NCBI RefSeq assembly: GCF_003002815.1
Contig: NZ_PVTF01000001.1
Location: forward strand, 1,214,870 to 1,278,869
DNA length: 64,000 nt
Direction of reading: 5' to 3'
Source: Umezawaea tangerina
GTDB taxonomy: Bacteria > Actinomycetota > Actinomycetes > Mycobacteriales > Pseudonocardiaceae
Below the pieces are notes generated by a model, which saw nothing but the letters and a program-made list of their open reading frames with translations, had not been told where the DNA came from and searched no databases. Shown here piece after piece: positions 8,563 through 17,210 of this stretch. A program made the position numbers and the translations under genes. Every line of letters starts with the position of its first letter. The stretch's first letter is position 1.

Positions 8563-10424
8563 GCGGTGACCGTCCACTTCTGGTTGGCCGCACCGGTGCA
8601 GGCCCAGACCTGGACGGGCGTGCCGTTGGCGGAGCTGTTGCCGGTCGCGTCCAGGCACTTGTTCAGCGTCGGGTTGACGATGTCGCGCCCGGCCGTGACC
8701 GTCCACCTCTGGTTGTTGCCGCCCGCGCAGTCCCAGATCTGCAGCTTCGTGCCGTCGGCGGTGCCGTTGTCCTTGATGTCCAGGCACTTGCCCAGCGCGC
8801 GGATCGTGCCGTCGGAGCCTGCGGTCCACTTCTGCGCGGTGCTGCCGTTGCAGTCGTAGAGCTGGACCGCGGTGCCGTTGGCGCTGTTGGCACCCGCGAT
8901 GTCGAGGCACTTGCCGCCGAGACCGGTGATGGTGCCGCCCGCGGGCGGCGTCGTGCCGCCCTGCGTGCCGTTCCAGGTGAAGGTGGCCGACGTGCGGGCG
9001 GGCAGGCTGTAGGTGAACGACGAGTTGCCCCAGTTCACCTTCACGTTCTGCGTGCTGCCCGTCGTGTTGTACGCGATCAGCGCCTTGGAGCCGTCGGTGT
9101 TGCGCCACGCGACGTTCTTCACCGCCCCGTTGTCCGAGGACTCGATGCGCTGCGCGCCCGGCTTCACGAACTTGGTCAGGTGGCCCATCGTGTAGTACTC
9201 GACGGTGTAGTCGACCTGGCCGCGGCGGGAGTCGTTGTTGTGCACGGTGATGAAGCCGGTGCACGTGCCGCAGCCACCGTTGTGCGGGTTCATCGTCTCG
9301 TCGAGCGCCAGGCTCCACTTGACCACCGAGCTGCCCCAGTTGCGGGTGTAGTCGATGATGTTGGCCATGTCCTCGCCGTGCTGGTCGGAGATCCAGGTGC
9401 CGCCGGAGTGCTCGGTGTCGAACGCCTTGACGTTCGGGAACTCGTTGTGCGCCGTGGTCTGCGCGGAGACGTCGCCGACGTAGCCGTGCCACGCGATGCC
9501 GCCGAACAGCGGGTCGTTCACGATCGCCGGGTCCTGCAGCTGCGGCTTGACCCAGGTGTTGTAGCCGTCCCAGTTCCAGTCGTAGACCAGCACCTTGGTG
9601 TTGATCCCGGCCGCGCGGAACGCGGGGTAGATGCCGTTCTTGGTGAAGTTGATCAGGCCCGCGGTGTTCCACTGCATCGACGGGTAGCCGGGGCAGCAGC
9701 CGGGCTCGTTCTGCGGCGTCACGTAGTCGATCGGGATGCCCCGCGACTGGTAGGCCTGCACGTACTTGGCGAAGTACTGGCCGTAGGTGCCGTAGTACTC
9801 GGCCTTCAGCCAGCCCTGCCGCATCGAGTTGTTGTCCTTCATCCACGCGGGCGCGCTCCACGGCGACGCCACCACGCGCAGCGCCGGGTTCAGCTCCTTG
9901 GCCCGCTTGGTCAGCGGCAGCACGTCGGCGAGGTCGTGGTCGATCTTGAAGTCGTTGACGTCGCAGCAGGTGTCGTCGTAGGAGTAGTCGAACCGCGCGA
10001 GGTCCGTGGACGCCATCGGGTTGCGGGTCATCGACAGGCCGATCCCGTTGACCGGGTCGAACAGCTTCTTCATGGTGTCCTCGCGGGTGGCCGCGCTGAG
10101 GATGCCGCTGCTGTTCATGAGCCAGGCGGCGGAGTCGGTGAACGACGCGCCACCGCCCTCGAACGTCTGGTACCGGGTGTTCTCGTTGACGTTGATCGTC
10201 TGGCCACCGGTCCCGGTGCCCGCCGCGAAGGTCACCGGCGTCTGCTGCTGGAGCCCCCGCGTGACCTCCGTCCCGCGGTTGGCGCCGGTGGTGGTCGTGA
10301 GCCAGACGTTCACCTGTTCGCCCGCGGCCTGGGCGGGGGCGTTGGGCGCGGCGACCGCGGCGGTTGCCAGCAGTGCCGCGCCGAGCGCGGAGAGTAGTGA
10401 CCTTCGAGGCGAGGACTTCGGCAT
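8559..10424 (-). CDS. Secreted GH30 family glycoside hydrolase with C-terminal ricin-type lectin domain
   Basis: This 621-residue protein starts with a Tat/Sec-like signal (MPKSSPRRSLLSALGAALLA...AQA). The catalytic part has GGGASFTDSAAWL, VASPWSAPAWMK, QNEP (about residue 240, acid/base) and FDTEHSGG (about 336, nucleophile), the landmarks of GH30 enzymes. An Ig-like strand segment and a C-terminal CBM13 lectin domain (about 500-621) follow. That lectin is closely similar to the one at the start of the next gene. GH30 covers beta-glucosidases, beta-1,6-glucanases and xylanases, so the exact substrate is open. Confidence 0.88.
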   Translation of the reverse strand: MPKSSPRRSLLSALGAALLATAAVAAPNAPAQAAGEQVNVWLTTTTGANRGTEVTRGLQQQTPVTFAAGTGTGGQTINVNENTRYQTFEGGGASFTDSAAWLMNSSGILSAATREDTMKKLFDPVNGIGLSMTRNPMASTDLARFDYSYDDTCCDVNDFKIDHDLADVLPLTKRAKELNPALRVVASPWSAPAWMKDNNSMRQGWLKAEYYGTYGQYFAKYVQAYQSRGIPIDYVTPQNEPGCCPGYPSMQWNTAGLINFTKNGIYPAFRAAGINTKVLVYDWNWDGYNTWVKPQLQDPAIVNDPLFGGIAWHGYVGDVSAQTTAHNEFPNVKAFDTEHSGGTWISDQHGEDMANIIDYTRNWGSSVVKWSLALDETMNPHNGGCGTCTGFITVHNNDSRRGQVDYTVEYYTMGHLTKFVKPGAQRIESSDNGAVKNVAWRNTDGSKALIAYNTTGSTQNVKVNWGNSSFTYSLPARTSATFTWNGTQGGTTPPAGGTITGLGGKCLDIAGANSANGTAVQLYDCNGSTAQKWTAGSDGTIRALGKCLDIKDNGTADGTKLQIWDCAGGNNQRWTVTAGRDIVNPTLNKCLDATGNSSANGTPVQVWACTGAANQKWTVTA

Positions 10425-10544
10425 GGCAGGGTTCCTCGTTCCGTGCGAGCAGACAGCTGGTCAGGGTCAGCTGGGCGTGGCGTCGACCTCGCGTTACCGG
10501 GTTCTCGTGCCGGCTGGCATAGTCGGGGTGTCCGGCATCACGCC

Positions 10545-10565
10545 TTATTTCAAGATGTGATTTAA
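10545..10565. promoter_or_regulatory. Candidate operator between the glycosidase operon and the ROK regulator
   Basis: An AT-rich 21-bp imperfect palindrome (outer half-sites TTA--TCA and TGA--TAA) stands out in an otherwise GC-rich spacer. It lies 46-66 bp upstream of the ROK start and about 120 bp from the GH30 start, a suitable place for ROK-type control of both. Assignment is by position and symmetry only. Confidence 0.45.
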
Positions 10566-10610
10566 CCCATGCGACCTCGGGGCGTCAAGGCTTGGCAAAG
10601 GGGAGTGACA

Positions 10611-11828
10611 GTGCAGCGGAGCAAGCGGACGATGCGCGATCTGAGGACGAGCAACCGCGCCCGCGTGTTGCGACGGCTGTACTTCGACGGCCAGTTCAGC
10701 CGCCACGAGCTCGCGGGCGCGACCGGTCTGAGCCAGGCGTCGGTCAGCAACGTCGTCGGTGAGCTGGTCGACGACCAGGTCGTCGTCGAGGCGGGCCTGG
10801 TCGGCTCGGACGGCGGCAGGCCCCGCGTCCTGCTCCGCGTCAACCCCGACCACGCGTGCGTCGTGGGTGTCGACGTCGGCGAGACCCACGTGCTCGTCGA
10901 GGTCTTCGACCTCACCCTCCGCAGGCTCGCGATGAGCACCTTCCAGATGGAATCCATCGCCAACCGCGGCGAGGCCGTCGTCGAACGCGTCCTCGCCGGT
11001 CTCAGCCAGTGCATCGAGGACAGCGGCGTCGACCCCAGCCGACTCCTCGGTGTCGGTGTCGGCGTCCCCGGCCTGGTCGAACGCGGCTCCGAGCTCCTCG
11101 TCCACGCCCAGACCGTCGGCTGGAACGGCGTCCCCCTGGAACGCATGCTCCGCGCGGGCACCGACCTGCCCCTCTTCATCGACAACGGCGCCAACACCCT
11201 CGGCCAGGCCGAGATGTGGTTCGGCGCCGGCCGCGGCGCCCGCAACGCCGTCATCGCCCTCGTCGGCTCCGGCGTGGGCGCCAGCGTCATCGCCGACGGC
11301 GTCCCCTACCGCGGCGCTTCCGGCGGCGCGGGCGAATGGGGCCACACCACCCTCGCTCTTGATGGCAGGCCATGCAGATGCGGCGCCAACGGCTGTCTGG
11401 AGGCCTACATCGGCGCCAAGGGCGTCCTCGCCCGCCACCGCGAACTCGCAGGCCTCCCCGGCGTCGTCACCGACGAGGAAATCGCCCTCCGCGACCTCCT
11501 CGCCGAAGACTCACCCGCCGCCCGCGAAGTCCTCAACGAAACCGCCCGCTACGCGGGCGCGGGCATCGGCAACCTCATCAACCTGTTCAACCCCGAACGC
11601 GTGATCCTCGGCGGCTGGGCCGGCCTCCTGCTCGGCAGCCAACTCCTCCCCGCCATCCGCGAGGTAGCCGCCAAACACGCCCTCCACCACCCCTACCAAC
11701 AGGCGAAGATCAAACTCTGCGAACTCGGCACCGAATCCGTAGCCATGGGCGCCGCCACCCTCCCCGTCACCGAATTCCTCAACGCCGGCGGCGTCCGCAA
11801 CCCCGCCCTCATGCGCCCAACCGCCTAA
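10611..11828 (+). CDS. ROK family transcriptional regulator
   Basis: The 405-residue protein has an N-terminal winged helix (RVLRRLYFDGQFSRHELA, GLSQASVSNVVGEL) followed by a ROK sugar-kinase-like fold. That fold includes the nucleotide loop VGVDVGETHV, the sugar-binding stretch GAGEWGHT and the zinc motif CRCGANGCLEAYIG (about 255-268). GTG 10611 is chosen over ATG 10569 because GGGGAG (10600-10605) precedes it by 5 bases. It is divergent from the glycosidase operon and probably senses a sugar released by those enzymes. Zinc-site presence favours a repressor over a kinase. Confidence 0.88.
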   Translation: MQRSKRTMRDLRTSNRARVLRRLYFDGQFSRHELAGATGLSQASVSNVVGELVDDQVVVEAGLVGSDGGRPRVLLRVNPDHACVVGVDVGETHVLVEVFDLTLRRLAMSTFQMESIANRGEAVVERVLAGLSQCIEDSGVDPSRLLGVGVGVPGLVERGSELLVHAQTVGWNGVPLERMLRAGTDLPLFIDNGANTLGQAEMWFGAGRGARNAVIALVGSGVGASVIADGVPYRGASGGAGEWGHTTLALDGRPCRCGANGCLEAYIGAKGVLARHRELAGLPGVVTDEEIALRDLLAEDSPAAREVLNETARYAGAGIGNLINLFNPERVILGGWAGLLLGSQLLPAIREVAAKHALHHPYQQAKIKLCELGTESVAMGAATLPVTEFLNAGGVRNPALMRPTA

Positions 11829-11881
11829 CCGCCTAGCTGCCTAACCAACCCCCCGAAGCGCAGCGAGCACGCCAACACCAC

Positions 11882-12008
11882 GTTGGGCGCAGCCCGCCAG
11901 CGCCCATCCGGCGCGGAGCGCCTGGGGCCTTGTCCGCCGCGCAGCAAGGATGCCCTGTCCGACGGCGAAGCCAAGGATGCCCTGTCCGTCGCGGAGCGTC
12001 GGATGCCC
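11882..12008. repeat. Array of GCGNAGC mini-hairpins, copy 1
   Basis: Five short inverted repeats all have a GNA triloop closed by C and G: GGGC-GCA-GCCC, GGCGC-GGA-GCGCC, GC-GCA-GC, GGC-GAA-GCC and CGC-GGA-GCG. They are spaced by variants of GGATGCCCTGTCC. The first 49 bp (11882-11930) match 43031-43079 with two substitutions. The array fills most of the gap between the ROK gene and the shortened jetD; no gene is seen in that gap. Confidence 0.8.
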
Positions 12009-12052
12009 TCCCCACCCACACTCCCCCCACGCACCCCGACGAGAAAGCCCCT

Positions 12053-12113
12053 CTATGCCCACCGCCGCTTGTCAAGACAGCTCCACCGTCTTGACAAGCG
12101 GCGGTGGGCATAG
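12053..12113. repeat. Perfect 26-bp stem-loop (family shared with 43241-43297)
   Basis: Arms 12053-12078 and 12088-12113 are exact complements with a 9-base loop (AGCTCCACC). The inner stem CTTGTCAAGAC and the loop are shared with the copy at 43 kb, while the outer stem differs but still pairs. It lies 24 bp past the stop codon of the jetD-like gene and could terminate it. There is no T-run after the stem on either strand, so ordinary intrinsic termination is uncertain. Confidence 0.85.
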
Positions 12114-12137
12114 AACACTAGGCGACCGGGGTGCCCC

Positions 12138-12686
12138 TCACCCCCCAAACCCAGCCACCCTCCACACCTCCCCCTCCTCCAAAACGCCCCCCGGCACCCC
12201 CACCCCGAACGCCAACGCCACCCCCCGAACCACAACCCTCCTCACCACCTCATCCTCCAACTCCCCAGGCCACTCCCACTCCGGCCCCGCCAACACCACC
12301 TTCAACACCCGATCCGCCACCCCGATCACCTCGGCGAACCTCTCCTCCGGGATCCCCTCGTACCTCCGCACCTGCGCCAACCACCGCGACCTCCACGCCA
12401 TCTGCCCCGCGGGCTCCTCGACGGCCCTCCCGTGCACGATCCGCAGCACCTCCACCAGCGACGTCCCCTCCTGCCGCAGGTGCTCGTCCAGCCGCACGAG
12501 CGACACCTGCCGCCGCGCCGCCACCTCCACCGGTTTGTGCAGCACCACGCTCAACGCCGACGCGGTCTCCTCGTCGGCCACCCGCATGCTGAACGCCGAC
12601 TTCCCGGCTTCCATGGTCTCCACCGCGAGCCGCCACAGCTCCGCCAGTCCGGGCCCCCTGTACACCGCCCGCAACTCCTGATCCAC
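12138..12686 (-). CDS. jetD: Probable truncated JetD: TIGR02679/DUF3323-like N-terminal part only
   Basis: The GTG at 12686 is chosen because AGGAGG lies 8 bases upstream; it gives 182 residues. GPGLAELWRLAVETMEAG, RVADEETASALSVVLHKPV, VRLDEHLRQ and SLVEVLRIVHGRAVEEPA follow the order I recall from the N-terminal domain of TIGR02679 proteins, the nuclease subunit of type II Wadjet. VRGVALAFGVGVP...VWRVAGF resembles the stretch just before the C-terminal DUF2399 Toprim-like domain, and the protein then stops. That domain is absent; full-length members have about 400 residues. It lies 456 bp beyond jetC, on the same strand, and ends beside the hairpin repeats. The family match is from motif memory, not a search. 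Confidence 0.6.
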   Translation of the reverse strand: MDQELRAVYRGPGLAELWRLAVETMEAGKSAFSMRVADEETASALSVVLHKPVEVAARRQVSLVRLDEHLRQEGTSLVEVLRIVHGRAVEEPAGQMAWRSRWLAQVRRYEGIPEERFAEVIGVADRVLKVVLAGPEWEWPGELEDEVVRRVVVRGVALAFGVGVPGGVLEEGEVWRVAGFGG

Positions 12687-13142
12687 GAACGCACCTCCTG
12701 TGACCACTCGAATACCCCTGGTCGCGAAATCTTCCGCGATCAAGTCCGAATATGTGGAAGATCCGTTGAACCGAACCTCCACAACTCCCGTACCGCCATC
12801 TGGCGGTGTTGTAGAGCGCTAAACGATTACCGCACATCCGGGAAGCGGGCGCAGTGGGTTCGGGCAGCCTTTGTTGATCATTGTTGACCCGCGTCCCGCG
12901 GTCTGGTCAAGTCGTTGTCGAAGGTTATGCGCAGGTTAAGGCTCCGGCTGTTCGCGCTGGGTGCCGTCCCGATGGCGGTGGAAGGCGCGGGTGGTCCCAT
13001 GTGCTGGTTGCCCGATTCCGGTACGGCGACGGGACATTCCCATGTGTGACGTTTTCGAGGGTCCGCGGAGGCCCGAGAGATTTCGCGGGCCGATTTCGCC
13101 GCACTTCGCGAATGGCGCCCCGGTCAAGCACGTCGGCTACCT
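12687..13142. other. 456-bp gap between jetC and the jetD-like gene, no gene seen
   Basis: Short open frames here are antisense or lack ribosome sites. Base composition is visibly less GC-rich than in the flanking genes. The gap is unexpected because jet genes usually overlap, so it may be decayed coding DNA or a separate promoter region for the jetD-like gene. Confidence 0.5.
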
Positions 13143-16100
13143 CTACGGATCCACCCGGTCCAATGCGGCGCCGTCCCAGGTCGTCTGGGTGCAGGCCACA
13201 CCACGTCCGTTGCGGGGACGCAGGACGTCGTAGATGTGCATGCGGGGAATCCGGTCGGACACCCCCCACCCGCTGGGCCAGGTGATGACCCAGTCCATGT
13301 CCAGGTCGACCAGGAGCCCGAGCATCCGGGCGATCGTCGGGTCGTCCAGCCGCTCGAACGCCTCGTCCAGCAGGACCAGCCGCAGCGGGTCGAAGGACTC
13401 CGAGCCGCTGCTCACCGCGTCGTAGAACGAGGCGGCGGCCGCGAACAGCGTCACGTACGAGATCAGCCGGGTCTCCCCCGAGGACAGCTGCTTGAGCCGC
13501 CGTTCGCGCGGGTTCCCGTCGGGGCCGGTGTCGCCCACGGTCACCGTGAACTGGTGCCACGTCCGGTAGTCCAGGGCCCGCGACAGGATCTCCGCGTAGC
13601 CGCCGGTGTCGCTGTCCCGCTCGGCCTCGATCCGCTCGGTGAACACCCGCCGCAGCGTCGCGTCCTGCTCCGGCGTCCGCTCCGCGTACGGCAGCCTGAC
13701 CAGCGCCAACGCCTGCCGCGTCTCCTCGTCCAGCGCGGAGGACGACTTCCACGACAGCTTCACGTGCACGCCCTGGCTGGAGCGGGCCCTGCCGAGCACG
13801 TCGTTCATCCGCTTGCACAGGTCCTCGGCGACCGCGATCTGCCCGCGCAGCCACTCGGCCAGGTCGCGGATCAGGTAGTCGGCGAAGATGCCCTGGTAGC
13901 GCTCGTCGAGGAACCCGCGCTGCTCGCCGAGCTTCACGGTCACCTGCCGGGCCGCCACGGCCACCGGCCGGGTGCCCTCCTCGCCGGTCACCGTCACGGT
14001 CAGCAGCCCGGCGTGCTGCTCGGCGGCGATGTCGTGGCTGCTCGCTAGCGACGTCTGCAACGCCTGGAGCTTGGTGATCACGGTCGCCTCGCCCGCGCCC
14101 CGGCGGTCGCCCGCCGCCGCGATGGCCTCCTGGACCGCGTCCAGGTCGTCCTCCACGTCGGGCAGCGCCGCGACCAGGACACCCGGCGCGGCGACGGTGG
14201 CCCGGAACTGGTCGGCCACCCGCGTGCGGTGCGCCTCGGCCGACCCGAGCTGCTCGCGCGCGCCGTCGAGCTGCGCCTCCAGCTTCGCGGCCTGCTCACG
14301 TGAGGACGCGACCTGCTCGCGCATGCCCTTGAGGTCCTCGCGGAGCTTGCGCCGCGACGACTCCAGCGACCCCAGCTGGTCCGCGATCTCCCGCGCCTCG
14401 CCGCCGATCGCCTCGGTCAGCTCGGCCAGCGTCGCCGCCTGGGTCGTGTAGTCGACGCACCTGGCCTCGGCGTCGGCCTCGGCGGCCACCCGGTCCTCGC
14501 CCGCCGCGTGGTAGCGGTGGGTCGCGTCGGTCAGGTCCGTCACGGCGCCCTGGCACTGCCTGCGCAGCAGGTCGCCGAGCCGGTCGGCGGTCCGCTGCGC
14601 GTCACCCGCGGCCTGCTGGGACTGCCGCAGCCCTTCGGTCTCCGCGGGCAGCCCCGCCTCGCCCGCCTGCCGCACCAGCTCGCCGCGCGCGGCCTCACCG
14701 CGGGCCTGGGCCTCCTCCAGCTCGGCCCGCAGCTCCCGCGCCCGCGCCTGCGCCCGGTCGGCCGACTCGCGCGCGGCCTGCTCACGGCTGTGCTTGGCGA
14801 TCAGCTCGCCCTCGGACGGGAACCCGTCCAGGTGCGCCTCCCACCGCGCGACCAGGTCACCCGCGGCGGCCAGCTCGTCCTCGGCCACGCCCAGCTCGCC
14901 GCGCAGCCCGGCCAGCTCGTCCTCCAGCTCGCCGATCCGGCGCCGCCGGGCCGACTCGCGCGCGCCCGCGCCGATGAACTCCGCGGCGGGCTTGCGCCAC
15001 GCGCCGCCGAGCACCCCGGCCCGCCAGCGGCCGTCGGTGGACAGCGCCAGCGAGTCGCCCGAGTCCAGCGACACCGCGGCCAGCAGCGCGGCGACCACGT
15101 CCGCGGCCACCGCCGAACCGGGCTCCACGGCCGGGACCAGCACCGACCCGAGCGACGGGCCGTCGACCGCAGGGCGGGCGGTGGCCATGATGTCGTCGGC
15201 CACCACGGACCCGTCACCGGTCACCCAGGCGTCCAGCAGGCCGCTGGCCTGCAACGCGGACTCCAGGCCCGCGCGCCCGGCCTCGTCCAGGTCCGGCCGG
15301 AAGTCGACCAGCCGGTAGAACGGGGAGCCGGTCAGCGGGTCGCGGTCCGCGGCCACGTACCGGCCGGGCTCGGGCACCCGCTCCTCGCCGGAGCGCAGCC
15401 CGGCCAGCTCGGCGTCCAGCCCGTCGATCCGGCCGCGCAGGTCGGTGCGCTGCCGGGTGAACGCGTGCGCCGCGTCGCGGGCCGCCCGGACCAGGGGAGC
15501 GGTCCACTCCCGCGCCGCGGCGGTCACCGCGCGGGCGGTCTCCGGGTCCACCGCCCCTGGCAGCTCGAACGACCGGTCCGGCAGCCCGTCGGCCAGCGGC
15601 CCGGTGCCGCACCAGCGCTCGACGTGGTCCAGCCACGTCCGGCCGACGACGGCCAGCTCCTGGCCCTCCCGCTCGCACAACGAGGTGGCCTCGGTGGCGC
15701 CGACCAGCGCGTCCTTCGCCTTCTGCCGCAACACCTCCACCCGCTGCTGCCGCTGGTCCAGCTCGCCCGCCTGCTGGTGCAGCGCGAGCGCCAGCGCCCC
15801 GCGCTGCCGGGCGGTCGACGCGATCCGCGCGGTGGCGTCGGCGGCGTCCGCCAGACCGGTCAGCACGGTCTCGGTCGCGGCCGTCGGCGGCACCCGCCGT
15901 TCCACCGGGAGCGGCCCGGCCTCCGGGTCGGGCTTCATCCGGACCTGCTGGGTCACCGTCGTGGCCTCGGCGTGCGGGACCTTCGGCACGACCGGTGCCA
16001 GCGCCGCGTCCAGCCCGGCCGCGCGCAGCTGCCTGCGCAGGGGCTCGGTCAGCTCGTCGGCCGACCCCAGGTCCTCCTGCAGGCGCCGCAACGACCTCAG

Positions 16101-17210
16101 CACGGCCTCGACCGCGCCGTCTTCCTGGAGCCGCTGCTTGTTCGCCATCTCCAAGGCCGCGATCGCCGAGGACCGCTTCTCCGCCACCAGCTTCTCGCGG
16201 GTCTGGAGGTCCTGGAGGTCGCGGAACGCGGGCAGCTCCTTGAGCGCCGCGATGGTCTCCTCGGCCTGGCCCTCACCGGTCTCCAGCGCCGTCTGCGCGC
16301 TCTCCGCCTCGGCGCGCGCGGCCCGCGTCCGCTCCAGGTTCCCCTCCAGCCTCGTGCACTCGCGGGCCAGCTTGCGCACCGCCTCCTCGGCCGTGCGCAG
16401 CCGCTCGCAGGACGTGCGCAGGCCGCCGAACGCGTAGTCGGAGTAGGTCTTGAGGAACGTGCCGAGCGCGGCGTCCGCCGACGACAGCCGGGTGATGTTC
16501 TCCCGGATGGACTCCAGGTCGTCGAACGAGGTCGCCAGCTGCTCGACCATCGTCTGGTCCAGCGGCGGCAGCGCGTCGGACAGGATCTGCTCCAGCTGCC
16601 CCTCCAGCACCTTCAGGCCGACGTCGGGGTTGCGCAGCGTCCGCTGGAGGTGCAGCAGGTCGCCGTACCGGGCGGCGGGCACGCCGTACACCGTCTCGGC
16701 GATCTTCGCCCGGAACGCGGCGTCCTCCAGCACGCAGTCGGCGCCGATGGCCTCGCGCAGGTGCGCCGGGCCGAGCGGGATCCGCTCGTGGCCCGCCAGC
16801 TGGAGGTCGCGGCCGACGCGGGCCGGGGTGATGAACCGCCACGAGTCGGTGATCGCCTGCGAGGTCTTGGACGCCTTCACGCCGAGCCCGCAGGTCAGGA
16901 ACTCCTCGACGCCGTCGACCACCCGGCGCAGCTCGATCCACGCGTAGCCGATCCGGTTCGGGCCGCCGTTGTAGTCGTCCAGCATGAGCCGCCGCAGGCT
17001 GACCGTGTCGAAGCCCTTGGACCCGACCTGCCGCAGGTCGCCGTCCAGGCACAGCGGCAGCAGCAGCTCCAGCGTCCGCGACTTGCCGGACCCGTTGGTG
17101 CCCTGGAAGATCGCCCGCCCGCCGGAGAAGTCGAACGTCTGCTCGGTGTACTGCCACACGTTGACGATGCCGCCGCGGTGCAGCCGCCACCTGTCCCGCT
17201 CCTGCGTCAC
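13143..17210 (-). CDS. jetC: Wadjet type II JetC: SMC-like ATPase (TIGR02680 family)
   Basis: The 1355-residue protein starts at a GTG overlapping the jetB stop (GTGA). Residues 30-50 carry IFQGTNGSGKSRTLELLLPL, an SMC/MukB-like Walker A. Long Glu/Arg/Ala-rich coiled-coil regions fill the middle and are interrupted by a globular hinge-like segment. The C-terminal head has the signature LSSGETRLISYVTLF (about 1240) and Walker B LVLLDEAFERLDD (about 1275). In Wadjet the ATPase works with kleisin-like JetA and JetB to extrude DNA loops and recognise small circular plasmids. Head motifs are intact, so the ATPase looks functional. Confidence 0.9.
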   Translation of the reverse strand: MTQERDRWRLHRGGIVNVWQYTEQTFDFSGGRAIFQGTNGSGKSRTLELLLPLCLDGDLRQVGSKGFDTVSLRRLMLDDYNGGPNRIGYAWIELRRVVDGVEEFLTCGLGVKASKTSQAITDSWRFITPARVGRDLQLAGHERIPLGPAHLREAIGADCVLEDAAFRAKIAETVYGVPAARYGDLLHLQRTLRNPDVGLKVLEGQLEQILSDALPPLDQTMVEQLATSFDDLESIRENITRLSSADAALGTFLKTYSDYAFGGLRTSCERLRTAEEAVRKLARECTRLEGNLERTRAARAEAESAQTALETGEGQAEETIAALKELPAFRDLQDLQTREKLVAEKRSSAIAALEMANKQRLQEDGAVEAVLRSLRRLQEDLGSADELTEPLRRQLRAAGLDAALAPVVPKVPHAEATTVTQQVRMKPDPEAGPLPVERRVPPTAATETVLTGLADAADATARIASTARQRGALALALHQQAGELDQRQQRVEVLRQKAKDALVGATEATSLCEREGQELAVVGRTWLDHVERWCGTGPLADGLPDRSFELPGAVDPETARAVTAAAREWTAPLVRAARDAAHAFTRQRTDLRGRIDGLDAELAGLRSGEERVPEPGRYVAADRDPLTGSPFYRLVDFRPDLDEAGRAGLESALQASGLLDAWVTGDGSVVADDIMATARPAVDGPSLGSVLVPAVEPGSAVAADVVAALLAAVSLDSGDSLALSTDGRWRAGVLGGAWRKPAAEFIGAGARESARRRRIGELEDELAGLRGELGVAEDELAAAGDLVARWEAHLDGFPSEGELIAKHSREQAARESADRAQARARELRAELEEAQARGEAARGELVRQAGEAGLPAETEGLRQSQQAAGDAQRTADRLGDLLRRQCQGAVTDLTDATHRYHAAGEDRVAAEADAEARCVDYTTQAATLAELTEAIGGEAREIADQLGSLESSRRKLREDLKGMREQVASSREQAAKLEAQLDGAREQLGSAEAHRTRVADQFRATVAAPGVLVAALPDVEDDLDAVQEAIAAAGDRRGAGEATVITKLQALQTSLASSHDIAAEQHAGLLTVTVTGEEGTRPVAVAARQVTVKLGEQRGFLDERYQGIFADYLIRDLAEWLRGQIAVAEDLCKRMNDVLGRARSSQGVHVKLSWKSSSALDEETRQALALVRLPYAERTPEQDATLRRVFTERIEAERDSDTGGYAEILSRALDYRTWHQFTVTVGDTGPDGNPRERRLKQLSSGETRLISYVTLFAAAASFYDAVSSGSESFDPLRLVLLDEAFERLDDPTIARMLGLLVDLDMDWVITWPSGWGVSDRIPRMHIYDVLRPRNGRGVACTQTTWDGAALDRVDP

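Noticed and set aside
11882..12113. Possible CRISPR-like array
   Set aside because: Units are themselves hairpins with variable stems and short recurrent spacers; there are no unique spacers of constant length and no cas genes.
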